From the NCBI GenBank assembly GCA_029262455.1, contig JAJCZJ010000056.1, forward strand, positions 1-40,785: a stretch of DNA of 40,785 nucleotides. The letters run 5' to 3'. This DNA comes from Deltaproteobacteria bacterium. GTDB taxonomy: Bacteria; Desulfobacterota; Binatia; HRBIN30; CADEER01. Of the stretch, positions 8,631 to 16,905 are shown piece after piece. Under the pieces are notes generated by a model. That model saw only the letters and a list, made by a program, of their open reading frames with translations, ran no database searches and had not been told where the DNA came from. Position 1 is the stretch's first letter. Every line of letters starts with the position of its first letter. The position numbers and the translations under genes were made by a program.

Positions 8631-9713
8631 TCAGTCGCGCGCCGCCCGAATCGCCTCCAGCCAGCCGTTCTCAAACCGTGTATCCGGCTCAATGTAGTGC
8701 CCTTCGCTCCATTCGTTGAGCGACGCGACCATCACCATCGGCTCGGCCACGGCGGACCGATTGGCATGACCGGCAGCACGCACCAGAGCTTCATGGAAGA
8801 GATCGGGGTGGTCCCCGGTCACGACCGGGGACCACGGGTACTTGCTTGGCTTCTCGGCGCCGAACTCGGCAGCGCGCGGCGACGCATCCCAACCCGGCGA
8901 GACTGAAGGCACGTACGGCAACTTTGAACCAATCGAGAAGCGCTCCCACTCGTCCGCCCGAATGCCGGCTCGCTCGCGGTAGTCTTGTAACGCCGGGCCC
9001 CTCCAGTCGGGCAGAAACACATAGTGCGTCACACTGTCGAAGCCAATGTCGCGAAGATCTCCAACGACCGCGAGAGAGGGATCGATCGCCACCAGGTGTA
9101 GGTCGGGGTACGCCGATTCCGATAACCAACGACGCGCGCGAGCGATCGCTTCCTTTGCACCCTCCAAGCCTAGCTCGCGCAGGAAAAAGGTCGAGTCATA
9201 GATCGAGAAGTAGCTTCGCCCCTCGACGGTTAAATAGTTGGGGCGGTGGAAGTAGTCCTCCGCCAACGTCTTGATCAAGGAGACAAAGTCATCGACGTCC
9301 GACGGCACACGGCGGCTCCCATCGATCACCGGCAGATCGGAGCGTCGCACCGGCAAGACCCTGCGCGGCATCCGGTTCGCCCACATCAGAGCAAACGGCA
9401 GACGATTCCCTTCCACAGAGCCCAGATAACCGCGATCGAGAGCGGCCTCGAAGACACGCTTACCGCGGCACCAAAAAAATCCATACACGAAGGCGTCAAC
9501 GCCGTGGCTCGCTGCCAGTGCAAGTCTTCGACCGGCTTCGATCGGGTCGCGGTCATCATAGCTCCCGAGCAACGGCACTCGCGGCTGTCGATGACCCTCA
9601 AAGCGCGGACGACACGCCTCGACCAGATCCCATTCTGTAAAACCTGGACGAAAACCCTCATCCCGCTCGGGAACCGAGTGCCACCCGGTATAAACGTAGG
9701 CTGCGATCTTCAT
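8631..9713 (-). CDS. WbsX-like/GH99-type glycan-active protein
   Basis: A 360-residue protein with the N-terminal AAYVYTGWHSVPERDEGFRPGFTEW block, the PLLGSYDDRDP segment, GVDAFVYGFFWCRGKR and the C-terminal SLNEWSEGHYIEPD motif. These are the conserved parts of the WbsX family (a TIM-barrel fold related to GH99), whose members occur in O-antigen and capsule clusters. The NEWSEG-YIEP end carries the acidic residues thought to be catalytic. No signal peptide is visible, so it likely acts in the cytoplasm. The neighbours are not a polysaccharide cluster, so its substrate is unclear. It sits 28 bp downstream of the pseudouridine synthase on the same strand. Confidence 0.85.
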   Translation of the reverse strand: MKIAAYVYTGWHSVPERDEGFRPGFTEWDLVEACRPRFEGHRQPRVPLLGSYDDRDPIEAGRRLALAASHGVDAFVYGFFWCRGKRVFEAALDRGYLGSVEGNRLPFALMWANRMPRRVLPVRRSDLPVIDGSRRVPSDVDDFVSLIKTLAEDYFHRPNYLTVEGRSYFSIYDSTFFLRELGLEGAKEAIARARRWLSESAYPDLHLVAIDPSLAVVGDLRDIGFDSVTHYVFLPDWRGPALQDYRERAGIRADEWERFSIGSKLPYVPSVSPGWDASPRAAEFGAEKPSKYPWSPVVTGDHPDLFHEALVRAAGHANRSAVAEPMVMVASLNEWSEGHYIEPDTRFENGWLEAIRAARD

Positions 9714-9741
9714 CTAGACAGAGAAGCGTAGAGCAACACGA

Positions 9742-10626
9742 TCAGCTGCATTCGAGTTGACGTTCGGATTCGAAACGCACCAGCCTGCCGTTGGCTGGGT
9801 CGCGGAACTCTAGACTGCGAGCGATCAGCTGCAGCGGATTCGCAAAATCGTCATCCTGTTCCGGCAACAGTTCCGGATAAAATCGATCGTTGAGGATCGA
9901 AAAGCCAAGCCCGGCCATGTGAACCCGCAACTGGTGTTTCTTCCCCGTCATCGGTTCGAGTCGGAAACGTCCTCGAGTCTCTATGATAGCGGTCAAGCTT
10001 ATCTTCGACCGAGTGTTGGGCATCCCCGGCACCGTCCTCATCCTGAACCAAGGTTGGCCGGCAACCATGCGATCCTCGACCGTCCAGACCGCCTCCGCCG
10101 GCTGTTGCGTCAGGGCGGACAAGGCAGAATACGTCTTCCGCACCTCACGCTCCCTGAACAATTGGTAGTAGCGCGCCCTGGTTCGTTGGTTGGTCGAGAA
10201 CAGCACCAGTCCCGCTGTCGCCCGATCGATGCGATGAATCGGAGCCAATTCTTCGATCCCTGTCCGCTCACGCAGACGATTCAACAGACACTCGCGGACG
10301 AAGCGACCAGCAGGTGTCACCGGTAGATAGTGCGGCTTGCACGCGACCAGAAGATCGGGGTTTTGAAACACGATCCGCTCAGCAAAAGGAATCTTCGTTT
10401 CGCCTGGCACTTCGCGGAAATAGAGCAACCGTGAATGCGGGACGTACGGCGTCGCCAGCGTCACCGGCGTTCGGTCCTCAGAAAGAACCTTCCCCGACAC
10501 AATCCGGCTCGCCCACTCCTCAGCAGAAACATTCGGAAATCGCCGCGCGAGAAAATTCAGGATCGACGGATACGGTCTATCCACTGCTGGCAGCGAGACA
10601 ATTGAAGGATGCGGCGACACTGCCAT
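9742..10626 (-). CDS. RluA-family pseudouridine synthase
   Basis: About 294 residues from ATG 10626; a TTG at 10695 would add 23 residues without homology-like character. The motif HRIDRATAGLVLFS (131-144) contains the catalytic Asp134 of RluA-type synthases, and TGKKHQLRVHMAGLGFSILND is the conserved C-terminal block. The N-terminal 70 residues, with a RRFPNVSAEEW-like stretch and VSGKVL, resemble the short S4-like start of a subgroup near RluA that modifies rRNA or tRNA. The enzyme isomerises specific uridines in RNA in the cytoplasm. The target cannot be told from sequence. It is divergent from the propeller gene at 10769, so both promoters lie in the 142-bp gap. Confidence 0.9.
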   Translation of the reverse strand: MAVSPHPSIVSLPAVDRPYPSILNFLARRFPNVSAEEWASRIVSGKVLSEDRTPVTLATPYVPHSRLLYFREVPGETKIPFAERIVFQNPDLLVACKPHYLPVTPAGRFVRECLLNRLRERTGIEELAPIHRIDRATAGLVLFSTNQRTRARYYQLFREREVRKTYSALSALTQQPAEAVWTVEDRMVAGQPWFRMRTVPGMPNTRSKISLTAIIETRGRFRLEPMTGKKHQLRVHMAGLGFSILNDRFYPELLPEQDDDFANPLQLIARSLEFRDPANGRLVRFESERQLECS

Positions 10627-10768
10627 CACCTCAATATGGGCCCTCCGGTCAACCAAAACTAGTGTCCCGAAATCGAGGACCAGCGCGGCTCCCAATGCCC
10701 GAGGTGTGGTCGCTTGACAACGAACGAGTCAAAGACGGAGAGTACTGTACTTCGTCCGGGGTCGAACA

Positions 10769-12535
10769 TTGCCACCTATAGTTCCAGATCATCCAATTTC
10801 CCGGTTGATCAGCATCTCGATCAACGTGCTCGCGTACGCCCTGTTAGCCGCGATCTCGGCGTGCGACGGCAGCGGATCGGCCGGATCCGGCGCGGTGGAC
10901 GAGTGGACAATGCTCGGACGCGACGTTCGATCGACATTCTCCAATCCCGATCAAACCAACCTCTCGTCGCAAAACGCTTCCGACCTCCGGCTGCTGTGGC
11001 AATTCGAGGCACCCGGCCAAGTCTACGGGACCCCAGTCGTCGTCGGCGACACCATCTTCATCACCTCAACGAGCGCACTCTTCGCCTTCAACGCCGATGG
11101 AACGACGAAGTGGGAGAATTCAGACATCGGTGCCACGTCGAGCCTCGCCTATGACGCCGGGACGATTTTCGTCCACGACCTGCAAGCGTACCTGCACGCG
11201 CTCGACGCGGAGACGGGGGAAGAACTCTGGCAGAACCGAACCGACATGCACCGCTTGGCGACAGGGCTTTCGTCCCCGATCGTATTCGACCGCTATGTCG
11301 TCGTCGGCCTGAGCTCGAATGAAATCGTTCGCGAAGGAGCGACGTTCCGCGGCGGGGTCGCCGCGTTTGACCGCGACACTGGTGAGCAACTGTGGCGCGA
11401 CGACACTGCCAAAACGCCATTCAATGGCGCGTCGGTGTGGTCGACGGTAGCCATCGACACCGACGCCCGCGTCGTCTTCGCGGGATCCGGACAAAACTAT
11501 ACCGGCGAAGCTGGTCCAAACTCCGATGCGCTGTTCGCCATCGACCTCGACACCGGCGAACGATTGTGGACGAACCAAACAGTCGCCGGCGATGTCTTCA
11601 CACCGATCAACCCGCGCGGCCCGGACGCCGACTTCGGCGCCAATCCAATCCTCTTCGAGGCGGAGATCGACGGAACGGTTCGCAAGCTGGTCGGCGCCGG
11701 TCAGAAGAACGGAATGTTCTGGGTGCTCGATCGGACTACCGGCGAAACCGTATGGCAGCGAGAGCTCGGACCCGGCAGCCCATTGACTGGCGGCGTTTTG
11801 AACAACGGCGCCTTCGATGGCAAACGAATCCTCGTCGCCAACAACAGTCCCGCTTCCGGCAACGGCGTGCTCTTTGCTCTCGACCCAAGCGACGGGACGA
11901 TCGTCTGGCAGCGCGAGCTGAGCGGCTGGGTATGGGCCCCGATCACGACCTCGAACGGTATTGGTGTCGTGGCGGCCGACACAGTTCAGACACTGTTCGA
12001 CGTCGAGACAGGAGCCGAGCTTCACCGCTTCGAAACCCAGGGCACGATCGCCTGCGGCGCCAGCATCGTCGGCGGCCGCATTCACTTCGGCAGCGGCATG
12101 CAGCACATCGTCGGCACTTCCGATCGGCAGTTCTACGTCCTCGGGCTACCCGATGACACCAACACCCCGAGACCCACCGCACCCCCGATCAACCCAAGCG
12201 GAGACAGCAGCTTCACAGCGATCTACAGCGAAATCTTTGTCGCCGACGGCTGCACGACACCGCTCTGCCACGGCGGTAGCGCTGGCGGACTAGCGATGTC
12301 GAACAAAGAAGAAGCCTACTCGGCATTGGTCAGTCAGCCTGCGGCCGGTGAGCCTTGTGCGGAGTCGGGCATGGCCCTCGTCGAACCAGGCCAGCCGGTG
12401 GAGAGCCTTTTGTGGAACAAGCTCTCGACGCGCTCTCCCGTGTGCGGCCAACCGATGCCGCTATCCTCTATGCTATCTCCCGAAAGCATTGCTCGCGTTC
12501 GTGCTTGGATCGCGCGTGGCGCCCCGAACGACTGA
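10769..12535 (+). CDS. PQQ-type beta-propeller lipoprotein with CX4CH motif
   Basis: A 588-residue protein with TTG as the listed start (in-frame alternatives at TTG 10805 and GTG 10821). A hydrophobic leader ends in AISAC, a probable lipobox. Residues about 45-465 form a PQQ-like eight-blade propeller: blades show repeating LLWQFEAP, ETGEELWQN, DTGEQLWRD, TTGETVWQRELGPG and DGTIVWQRELSG Trp-docking motifs. Residues about 480-588 add a small domain with GCTTPLCHGG, a CX4CH sequence (Cys495, Cys500, His501) that could bind heme c as in planctomycete-type cytochrome domains. It may oxidise alcohols or sugars in the periplasm, but a BamB-like or structural propeller cannot be excluded. The esterase gene follows after 10 bp, probably as an operon. 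Confidence 0.82.
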   Translation: MPPIVPDHPISRLISISINVLAYALLAAISACDGSGSAGSGAVDEWTMLGRDVRSTFSNPDQTNLSSQNASDLRLLWQFEAPGQVYGTPVVVGDTIFITSTSALFAFNADGTTKWENSDIGATSSLAYDAGTIFVHDLQAYLHALDAETGEELWQNRTDMHRLATGLSSPIVFDRYVVVGLSSNEIVREGATFRGGVAAFDRDTGEQLWRDDTAKTPFNGASVWSTVAIDTDARVVFAGSGQNYTGEAGPNSDALFAIDLDTGERLWTNQTVAGDVFTPINPRGPDADFGANPILFEAEIDGTVRKLVGAGQKNGMFWVLDRTTGETVWQRELGPGSPLTGGVLNNGAFDGKRILVANNSPASGNGVLFALDPSDGTIVWQRELSGWVWAPITTSNGIGVVAADTVQTLFDVETGAELHRFETQGTIACGASIVGGRIHFGSGMQHIVGTSDRQFYVLGLPDDTNTPRPTAPPINPSGDSSFTAIYSEIFVADGCTTPLCHGGSAGGLAMSNKEEAYSALVSQPAAGEPCAESGMALVEPGQPVESLLWNKLSTRSPVCGQPMPLSSMLSPESIARVRAWIARGAPND

Positions 12536-12545
12536 AGGTGTACCA

Positions 12546-13478
12546 ATGCGAGTATCTGAGCTGACACGGGCAAACCTCCTGGCCATCATCGTGGCCATCA
12601 TCGTGGCCGCAACAATTGGAGCCGGGTGCGGTGGCGACGACGATCAACCCCCTCCGCCAACGCCTACACCGCTTCCAACCGGCTCGGTGGGTGGCGAAGC
12701 CCGTCCTGCGCGAGTCTTCGTCCCCTCGAGTTACGATCCAGACACCCCCGCGCCACTCCTCGTCTTGCTGCACAGCTACACAATCAACGGAACGATCGCC
12801 GAGTCTTCGTTTCAGCTTCAACCGGTCGCTGACCAGCGCGGCTTCCTCTACGCAGTACCCGAGGGACTGATCGACAATTTCATGGACGGACCGTTTTGGA
12901 ACGCGACTTCAGGGTGCTGCGACTTTGACCGCTCCAACCCCGACGACTCCGCCTATCTACGCCGGGTCATCGAGGACATCATGGCGCGCTGGAACGTCGA
13001 CCGGCAGAGGATCTTCACCATCGGTCTTTCCAACGGCGGCTTCATGGGCCACCGAATGGCCTGCGATCACGCAGATCTGATCGCTGGTATCGTCAGTATC
13101 GCCGGCGCAACCCACGACGATCCGACTCTATGCCGGCCGAGCGACGGTGTACACATTCTCAACATCCACGGCACGGCGGACACCATCATTGAATTCGACG
13201 GCGGCATCTTCTCCGGTCCGTATCCGAGTGCAGTCGAAACCGTCGACCGCTGGGTCAACCTGAACGAATGCGGAACCTCACAGCCCGGCGGCACCGTCGA
13301 CGCCGACCGGTCACAGCCAGGAGCCGAAACCCGCGTTACCAGGTACCAGAACTGTCGCCCGGGAGGTTCGGTGGAGTTCTGGGAAATGATCGACTCCGGT
13401 CACTTCTTCTTCCCGACCGCTGACTTCAAAGATATTGTGTTTGACTATTTCCTCTCTCACCCAAAGCGAGGCGGGTAA
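12546..13478 (+). CDS. PHB-depolymerase/LpqC-type esterase lipoprotein
   Basis: A 310-residue alpha/beta-hydrolase starting at ATG 12546, with AAGG eight bases upstream. The leader ends at GAGC (Cys28), a lipobox, followed by an Asp run and a PPPPTPTP linker, so it is an exported lipoprotein. Visible triad: GLSNGG with Ser162, HGTADTII with Asp212, and DSGH with His286. LLVLLHSYTING is the oxyanion-hole strand. The set fits esterases of the PHB depolymerase/feruloyl esterase (LpqC) family, which cleave polyester or aryl ester bonds outside the cell. It is 10 bp downstream of the propeller gene, which suggests joint use of an extracellular ester-derived alcohol or acid. Confidence 0.9.
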   Translation: MRVSELTRANLLAIIVAIIVAATIGAGCGGDDDQPPPPTPTPLPTGSVGGEARPARVFVPSSYDPDTPAPLLVLLHSYTINGTIAESSFQLQPVADQRGFLYAVPEGLIDNFMDGPFWNATSGCCDFDRSNPDDSAYLRRVIEDIMARWNVDRQRIFTIGLSNGGFMGHRMACDHADLIAGIVSIAGATHDDPTLCRPSDGVHILNIHGTADTIIEFDGGIFSGPYPSAVETVDRWVNLNECGTSQPGGTVDADRSQPGAETRVTRYQNCRPGGSVEFWEMIDSGHFFFPTADFKDIVFDYFLSHPKRGG

Positions 13479-13621
13479 CGCGAAACGCGGCGGCGACATT
13501 GGCCCGCAAGATGGCCGGTACCGCCCTTTACCAACGTCGGCATCCAGGCGATGCTGGCGCTCTAATCGTCTTGTTAACAACAATGACGGCAGCACCCAGC
13601 GTGCTCCGGGGAGGATCTCAA

Positions 13622-14017
13622 GTGACGACGGATCTATGGATGCTCGCTTGGTCGGCAGCGCTCTGCCTGACAATGCCTCTATTCTACGTGCCTGGGCTCT
13701 TGCAGGTGAGCGGCGGCCTGCTCTGGGGCCTGGGCAACCGCGATACGCCGCTCGACGAGCGGCCGCTATGGGCGGCAAGGGCCCAGCGGGCGCACGCAAA
13801 CATGGTGGAGAACCTCGCGCCCTTCGCAGCCCTGGTTCTCATCGCGCACGCCGCAGGCCTCGCGAACGCGGCGACGGCAACCGGCGCCACAATGTTTTTC
13901 TGGGGTCGCGTCGCCCACTTTGCGATCTACACGGCGGGGATTCCGTACGTGCGCACACTCGCCTTCGGTATCGCCATAGCCGGCGAGATCCGCATCTTTC
14001 TGGCCCTGTTCGGCTAA
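13622..14017 (+). CDS. MAPEG-family membrane protein
   Basis: About 131 residues from GTG 13622, which has GGAGG seven bases upstream; the longer reading frame from 13499 adds a non-hydrophobic, non-conserved stretch. Four membrane segments are visible (about 5-25, 60-80, 82-105, 108-130). The motif RAHANMVENLAPFAALVLIA is the MAPEG hallmark: the Asn-Glu-Asn-Pro-Phe region that contributes to glutathione binding in eukaryotic relatives. The bacterial members of this length are of unknown function, and lipid or glutathione chemistry is only an inference. It stands alone between the esterase gene and the degraded NapH remnant. Confidence 0.85.
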   Translation: MTTDLWMLAWSAALCLTMPLFYVPGLLQVSGGLLWGLGNRDTPLDERPLWAARAQRAHANMVENLAPFAALVLIAHAAGLANAATATGATMFFWGRVAHFAIYTAGIPYVRTLAFGIAIAGEIRIFLALFG

Positions 14018-14131
14018 CACTTCGAGGCGACGGCCTCCGCCGGGGTGGCCGCTGGTACGCGATGGTCATCGACAACTCGCAGGCGTGAAATCCTATCGGC
14101 TGCGGGTCATACGATGCTGGTATGACAACCC

Positions 14132-14391
14132 TCGGGCGGAGCGCTCTATGGCCTACTGGGCGCGGGGCGAGCGCTCCGTGTCGTACTTGTCGCAGATCGA
14201 TGCACGCGTGTAAGCTCTGCCGGCCGGCAGGCGAGGAAGGTCTCAACCCAAACGTCGAAAGCAGCGGACTCGAATGTGACAATTGTGGAGCCTGCGTACG
14301 GGACTGCCCGGACGAAGCGCTGGTGTTCCAGCTCGGCACCCCCGGCCGCAAGCCACCGCGACTTCCCAAGCCTGAGAAAATTCCTTCCTAG
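14132..14391 (+). pseudogene. Degraded NapH-like ferredoxin fragment (frameshifted)
   Basis: Two reading frames together match the middle of the intact NapH-like protein at 24594-26237. In frame from 14135, GGALYGLLGAGR...RCT matches GGALYSLLGWGR...RCT. After about 14207 the match continues in the next frame as CKLC...GLNP...ECDNCGACVRDC...DEAL, against CAQC...GLNP...ECDSCGVCISSC...DDAL. One missing base near 14207 explains the shift and would restore CTRCKLC. The fourth Cys of the first [4Fe-4S] site is also lost (GEEGLNP in place of CPMGLNP). The N-terminal membrane part is absent and a stop lies just upstream. This looks like the eroded end of a second NapH-type gene; a sequencing error would explain only the frameshift. 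Confidence 0.68.
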
Positions 14392-14472
14392 CGCCGTAGT
14401 TTGCTGAGAAATCACCAAAACTACATACCCTTTTTCCCGACTCCCTGTTTCACGGCACACACCTTGCTCTCT

Positions 14473-14502
14473 TTGGCGATGAAAGTGAGTCGAGTTCGCC
14501 AA
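14473..14502. promoter_or_regulatory. Inverted repeat before the operon start
   Basis: A 7-bp inverted repeat, TTGGCGA (14473-14479) and TCGCCAA (14496-14502), spaced by 16 bases, lies 12 bases before GTG 14514 and overlaps the approach to its ribosome binding site. It could be a repressor site or a leader hairpin that affects translation of the first gene. No known regulator motif such as an FNR or NsrR box is clear in this gap. Confidence 0.3.
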
Positions 14503-14519
14503 GAAAGGGGCGCGTGGGG

Positions 14520-16442
14520 ATGGGGTTGAAAGCGACCGGAACGATCGGGGGGGATCAGCTGGCAGTCCCTGACCTCGACTACTGGCGGACCCAAATCAAG
14601 TGTCAGGACGCCTGCCCGGTCCACACCGACGCGCGCGGCTATGTGCGAGCGATCGCCAGCGAACAGGACGAACTTGCCTATTTGATCGCGCGCGGGCCCA
14701 ATCCTCTTGCTTCAATCTGTGGCCGAGTATGCGGCGCGCCGTGCGAATCAGCTTGTCGACGCGGTGACCTCGACAAGCCGATCGCGATCCGCGCGCTCAA
14801 GCGCTTCGTTTGCCAGAGATTCGGGCCGGAATCACTGGCGACCAACGATCGCTCACTTATCAACTTTCTCAAGGACGCAGCTCGCGCCCATGGCGACGGC
14901 TTCTGCGAAGGGATTGAAGAACTTCTGCCGCTGCTGCAATCGACGATGGCCGGCGACATTCCTCTGGCGAACGGTAAGTCGGTCGGCATCATCGGCAGCG
15001 GCCCGGCCGGACTCGCCGCAGCTCACGATCTCGCCCTCTTGGGCTTCAGCGTCGTCATCTACGAAATGGAGCCCGTGCTCGCCGGGATGCTCGCCGTCGG
15101 CATCCCAGAGTATCGGCTGCCACGAGACCTCATCCGCGCCGAGGTCGAGGTCATCGAGCAACTCGGCGTCCAAGCCGTAACCAATTGCGAGGTCGGGGTG
15201 GACGTCACTCTACCGGAGCTGCGCGAGCGCCACGACGCAGTCTTGATCGCCGTAGGGGCCAAGCGCTCGCGCCCACTGCCGATTCCGGGTGCCGAGGCGC
15301 CGGGAGTCATGGGCGGTGTCGAATTCCTTCGCGACATCTCGCTCGGCAATACTCCCCAACTCGGTAAGCGCGTCGTCGTTATTGGCGGAGGCAACGTCGC
15401 GTACGACGTCGGCAGAACCGTCCTACGCCAGATATCGCTCGATACAGCGCGCGAAGCACTCCGCGAGAGTTCAGTGACAGAGGTCTACCTGGCCTCCCTA
15501 GAGTCGCTGGAGGAAATGCCGGCCGACGACGTGGAGATCATCGAAGGCGACGAGGAAGGAATCGTTCGCCGCAACAGTCTCGGCCCGGTCGAAATCCTAA
15601 CCAACAATCATGGCGCCGTGCGCGCAGTGGTGTTTCGAAAATGCACACGGGTCTTCGATGAAAACCGAAGGTTTGCGCCGCTGTTCGACGACAGCCAGCG
15701 CGAGACCGTCGAATGCGACTCAGTTTTGCTGACTGTCGGCCAAACAGTCGACATTCGCTTTGTCGATCCCGAGCGCGACGGTATCGAGTTGACCGATCGC
15801 GGTTTCATCGCTTGCGATGCAGACACGGGCCGCACGAACGCTGCCGACATCTTCGTAGCCGGTGACCTGGCATACGGGCCGAAGCTCCTGATTCACGCTG
15901 TCGCCTCCGGAAAGCAGGTGGCGCGCTCGATCTACGAGAGCCTCATGGAAAGGAGCATTTCGCACAAGGAAGTCGAACTACACCTCGCCATCCCCGACTA
16001 CTCGCGTGAGCCCGGCTATGAGCGCATCCCACGCGTCAAGCTGTCCGCGACCAGTGTCGCCGAACGGATGCGATCGCACGCCGCCTCCGTAGAAATAGGC
16101 CTCACGGAGGAGGAAGCGCGGCGTGAGGCAGGACGCTGCCTGGACTGCGGTGTGAACACAATCTTCGACGGTTCGAAATGTATTCTCTGCGGCGGTTGCG
16201 TCGATGTGTGCCCGTCGCTCTGCCTACGCATCGTCTCGGTCGATCGACTCACAGGCGAGCCGGAACTCGACGATCTCTTGTCGCGGCAACTCGACGGGAC
16301 ACTCCCGACAGCCGCGTCGGCAATCATCAAGGACGAAACCATCTGCATTAGGTGTGCACTGTGCGCTGATCGCTGCCCGACCGGAGCCATCACCATGGAA
16401 CGATTCTTTTTCAAGGAGGTGCCGGAATGCCGCAACGCCTAG
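14520..16442 (+). CDS. GltD-like FAD/NAD(P)-[4Fe-4S] oxidoreductase
   Basis: About 640 residues from ATG 14520; GTG 14514 is the alternative, and AAAGGGG precedes both. The N-terminus is a DPD-type ferredoxin domain (CQDACPVHTDARGY, CGRVCGAPCESACRRG). A first dinucleotide fold (GIIGSGPAGLAAAHD) and a second (VVIGGGNVAYDVGR) follow, with DIFVAGDLAYGPKLL as the FAD end motif. The C-terminus adds two [4Fe-4S] sites (CILCGGCVDVCP and CIRCALCADRCP). The core is that of the glutamate synthase small subunit. Here it begins an operon with Rieske and cytochrome b genes, so it probably moves electrons between NAD(P)H or ferredoxin and the Rieske/cytochrome b complex. No signal peptide is seen, so it lies on the cytoplasmic side. 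Overlaps the next gene by 16 bp. Confidence 0.92.
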   Translation: MGLKATGTIGGDQLAVPDLDYWRTQIKCQDACPVHTDARGYVRAIASEQDELAYLIARGPNPLASICGRVCGAPCESACRRGDLDKPIAIRALKRFVCQRFGPESLATNDRSLINFLKDAARAHGDGFCEGIEELLPLLQSTMAGDIPLANGKSVGIIGSGPAGLAAAHDLALLGFSVVIYEMEPVLAGMLAVGIPEYRLPRDLIRAEVEVIEQLGVQAVTNCEVGVDVTLPELRERHDAVLIAVGAKRSRPLPIPGAEAPGVMGGVEFLRDISLGNTPQLGKRVVVIGGGNVAYDVGRTVLRQISLDTAREALRESSVTEVYLASLESLEEMPADDVEIIEGDEEGIVRRNSLGPVEILTNNHGAVRAVVFRKCTRVFDENRRFAPLFDDSQRETVECDSVLLTVGQTVDIRFVDPERDGIELTDRGFIACDADTGRTNAADIFVAGDLAYGPKLLIHAVASGKQVARSIYESLMERSISHKEVELHLAIPDYSREPGYERIPRVKLSATSVAERMRSHAASVEIGLTEEEARREAGRCLDCGVNTIFDGSKCILCGGCVDVCPSLCLRIVSVDRLTGEPELDDLLSRQLDGTLPTAASAIIKDETICIRCALCADRCPTGAITMERFFFKEVPECRNA

Positions 16443-16894
16443 AGCCCGATCTGGTAGAACGGCGCGATTTTCTTGGTCTCGCAGGCATCTGGGCCGCCGC
16501 CGTGGCGATCCTCGGATCTGTACTCGGCATGCTGCGGCTCCCGAAGCCTTCAGTTCTCCCTGAAACAGGAAGCCGTATCCGCATCGGCCGCCCCGACGAG
16601 TTCCCATCCGGGACGACCCGGGCGTATCCCGAACATCAAGTGCTGGTCCTTTCGAACCCGAACGGCGTCGCCGCAATCTCAATGGAATGTACGCACCTGG
16701 GCTGCGTCGTCGCAAAAACCGAGACCGGATTCTCCTGCCCATGCCACGGCTCCGCCTTCAACGCCGACGGCGAGGTCGTCACCGGGCCGGCGCCACGGAC
16801 ACTGCGCTGGCTGGAAGTCGGTCAAACGGTGGACGGCCGCCTGATCGTCGACGCTAAACGCGAAGTCAGCCCCGGCACCTACCTAAAGGTCTGA
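16427..16894 (+). CDS. Rieske [2Fe-2S] protein
   Basis: A 155-residue Rieske protein with a near-perfect ribosome binding site (AAGGAGG) that lies inside the end of the previous gene. A single membrane helix (about 15-35) anchors it; the sequence ERRDFLGLAG before it resembles a twin-arginine entry signal. CTHLGC and CPCHGS supply the two Cys and two His ligands of the [2Fe-2S] cluster, with the extra Cys pair that forms the stabilising disulfide. The cluster moves between the quinol site of cytochrome b and a cytochrome c acceptor in the periplasm. The next gene is cytochrome b, 11 bp downstream, as in cytochrome bc/b6f operons. Confidence 0.95.
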   Translation: MPQRLEPDLVERRDFLGLAGIWAAAVAILGSVLGMLRLPKPSVLPETGSRIRIGRPDEFPSGTTRAYPEHQVLVLSNPNGVAAISMECTHLGCVVAKTETGFSCPCHGSAFNADGEVVTGPAPRTLRWLEVGQTVDGRLIVDAKREVSPGTYLKV

Positions 16895-16905
16895 AAGTCC
16901 ATCCC

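Noticed and set aside
11120-12106. 328-residue minus-strand frame inside the propeller gene
   Set aside because: Antisense shadow; no family features, while the plus-strand propeller motifs are clear.
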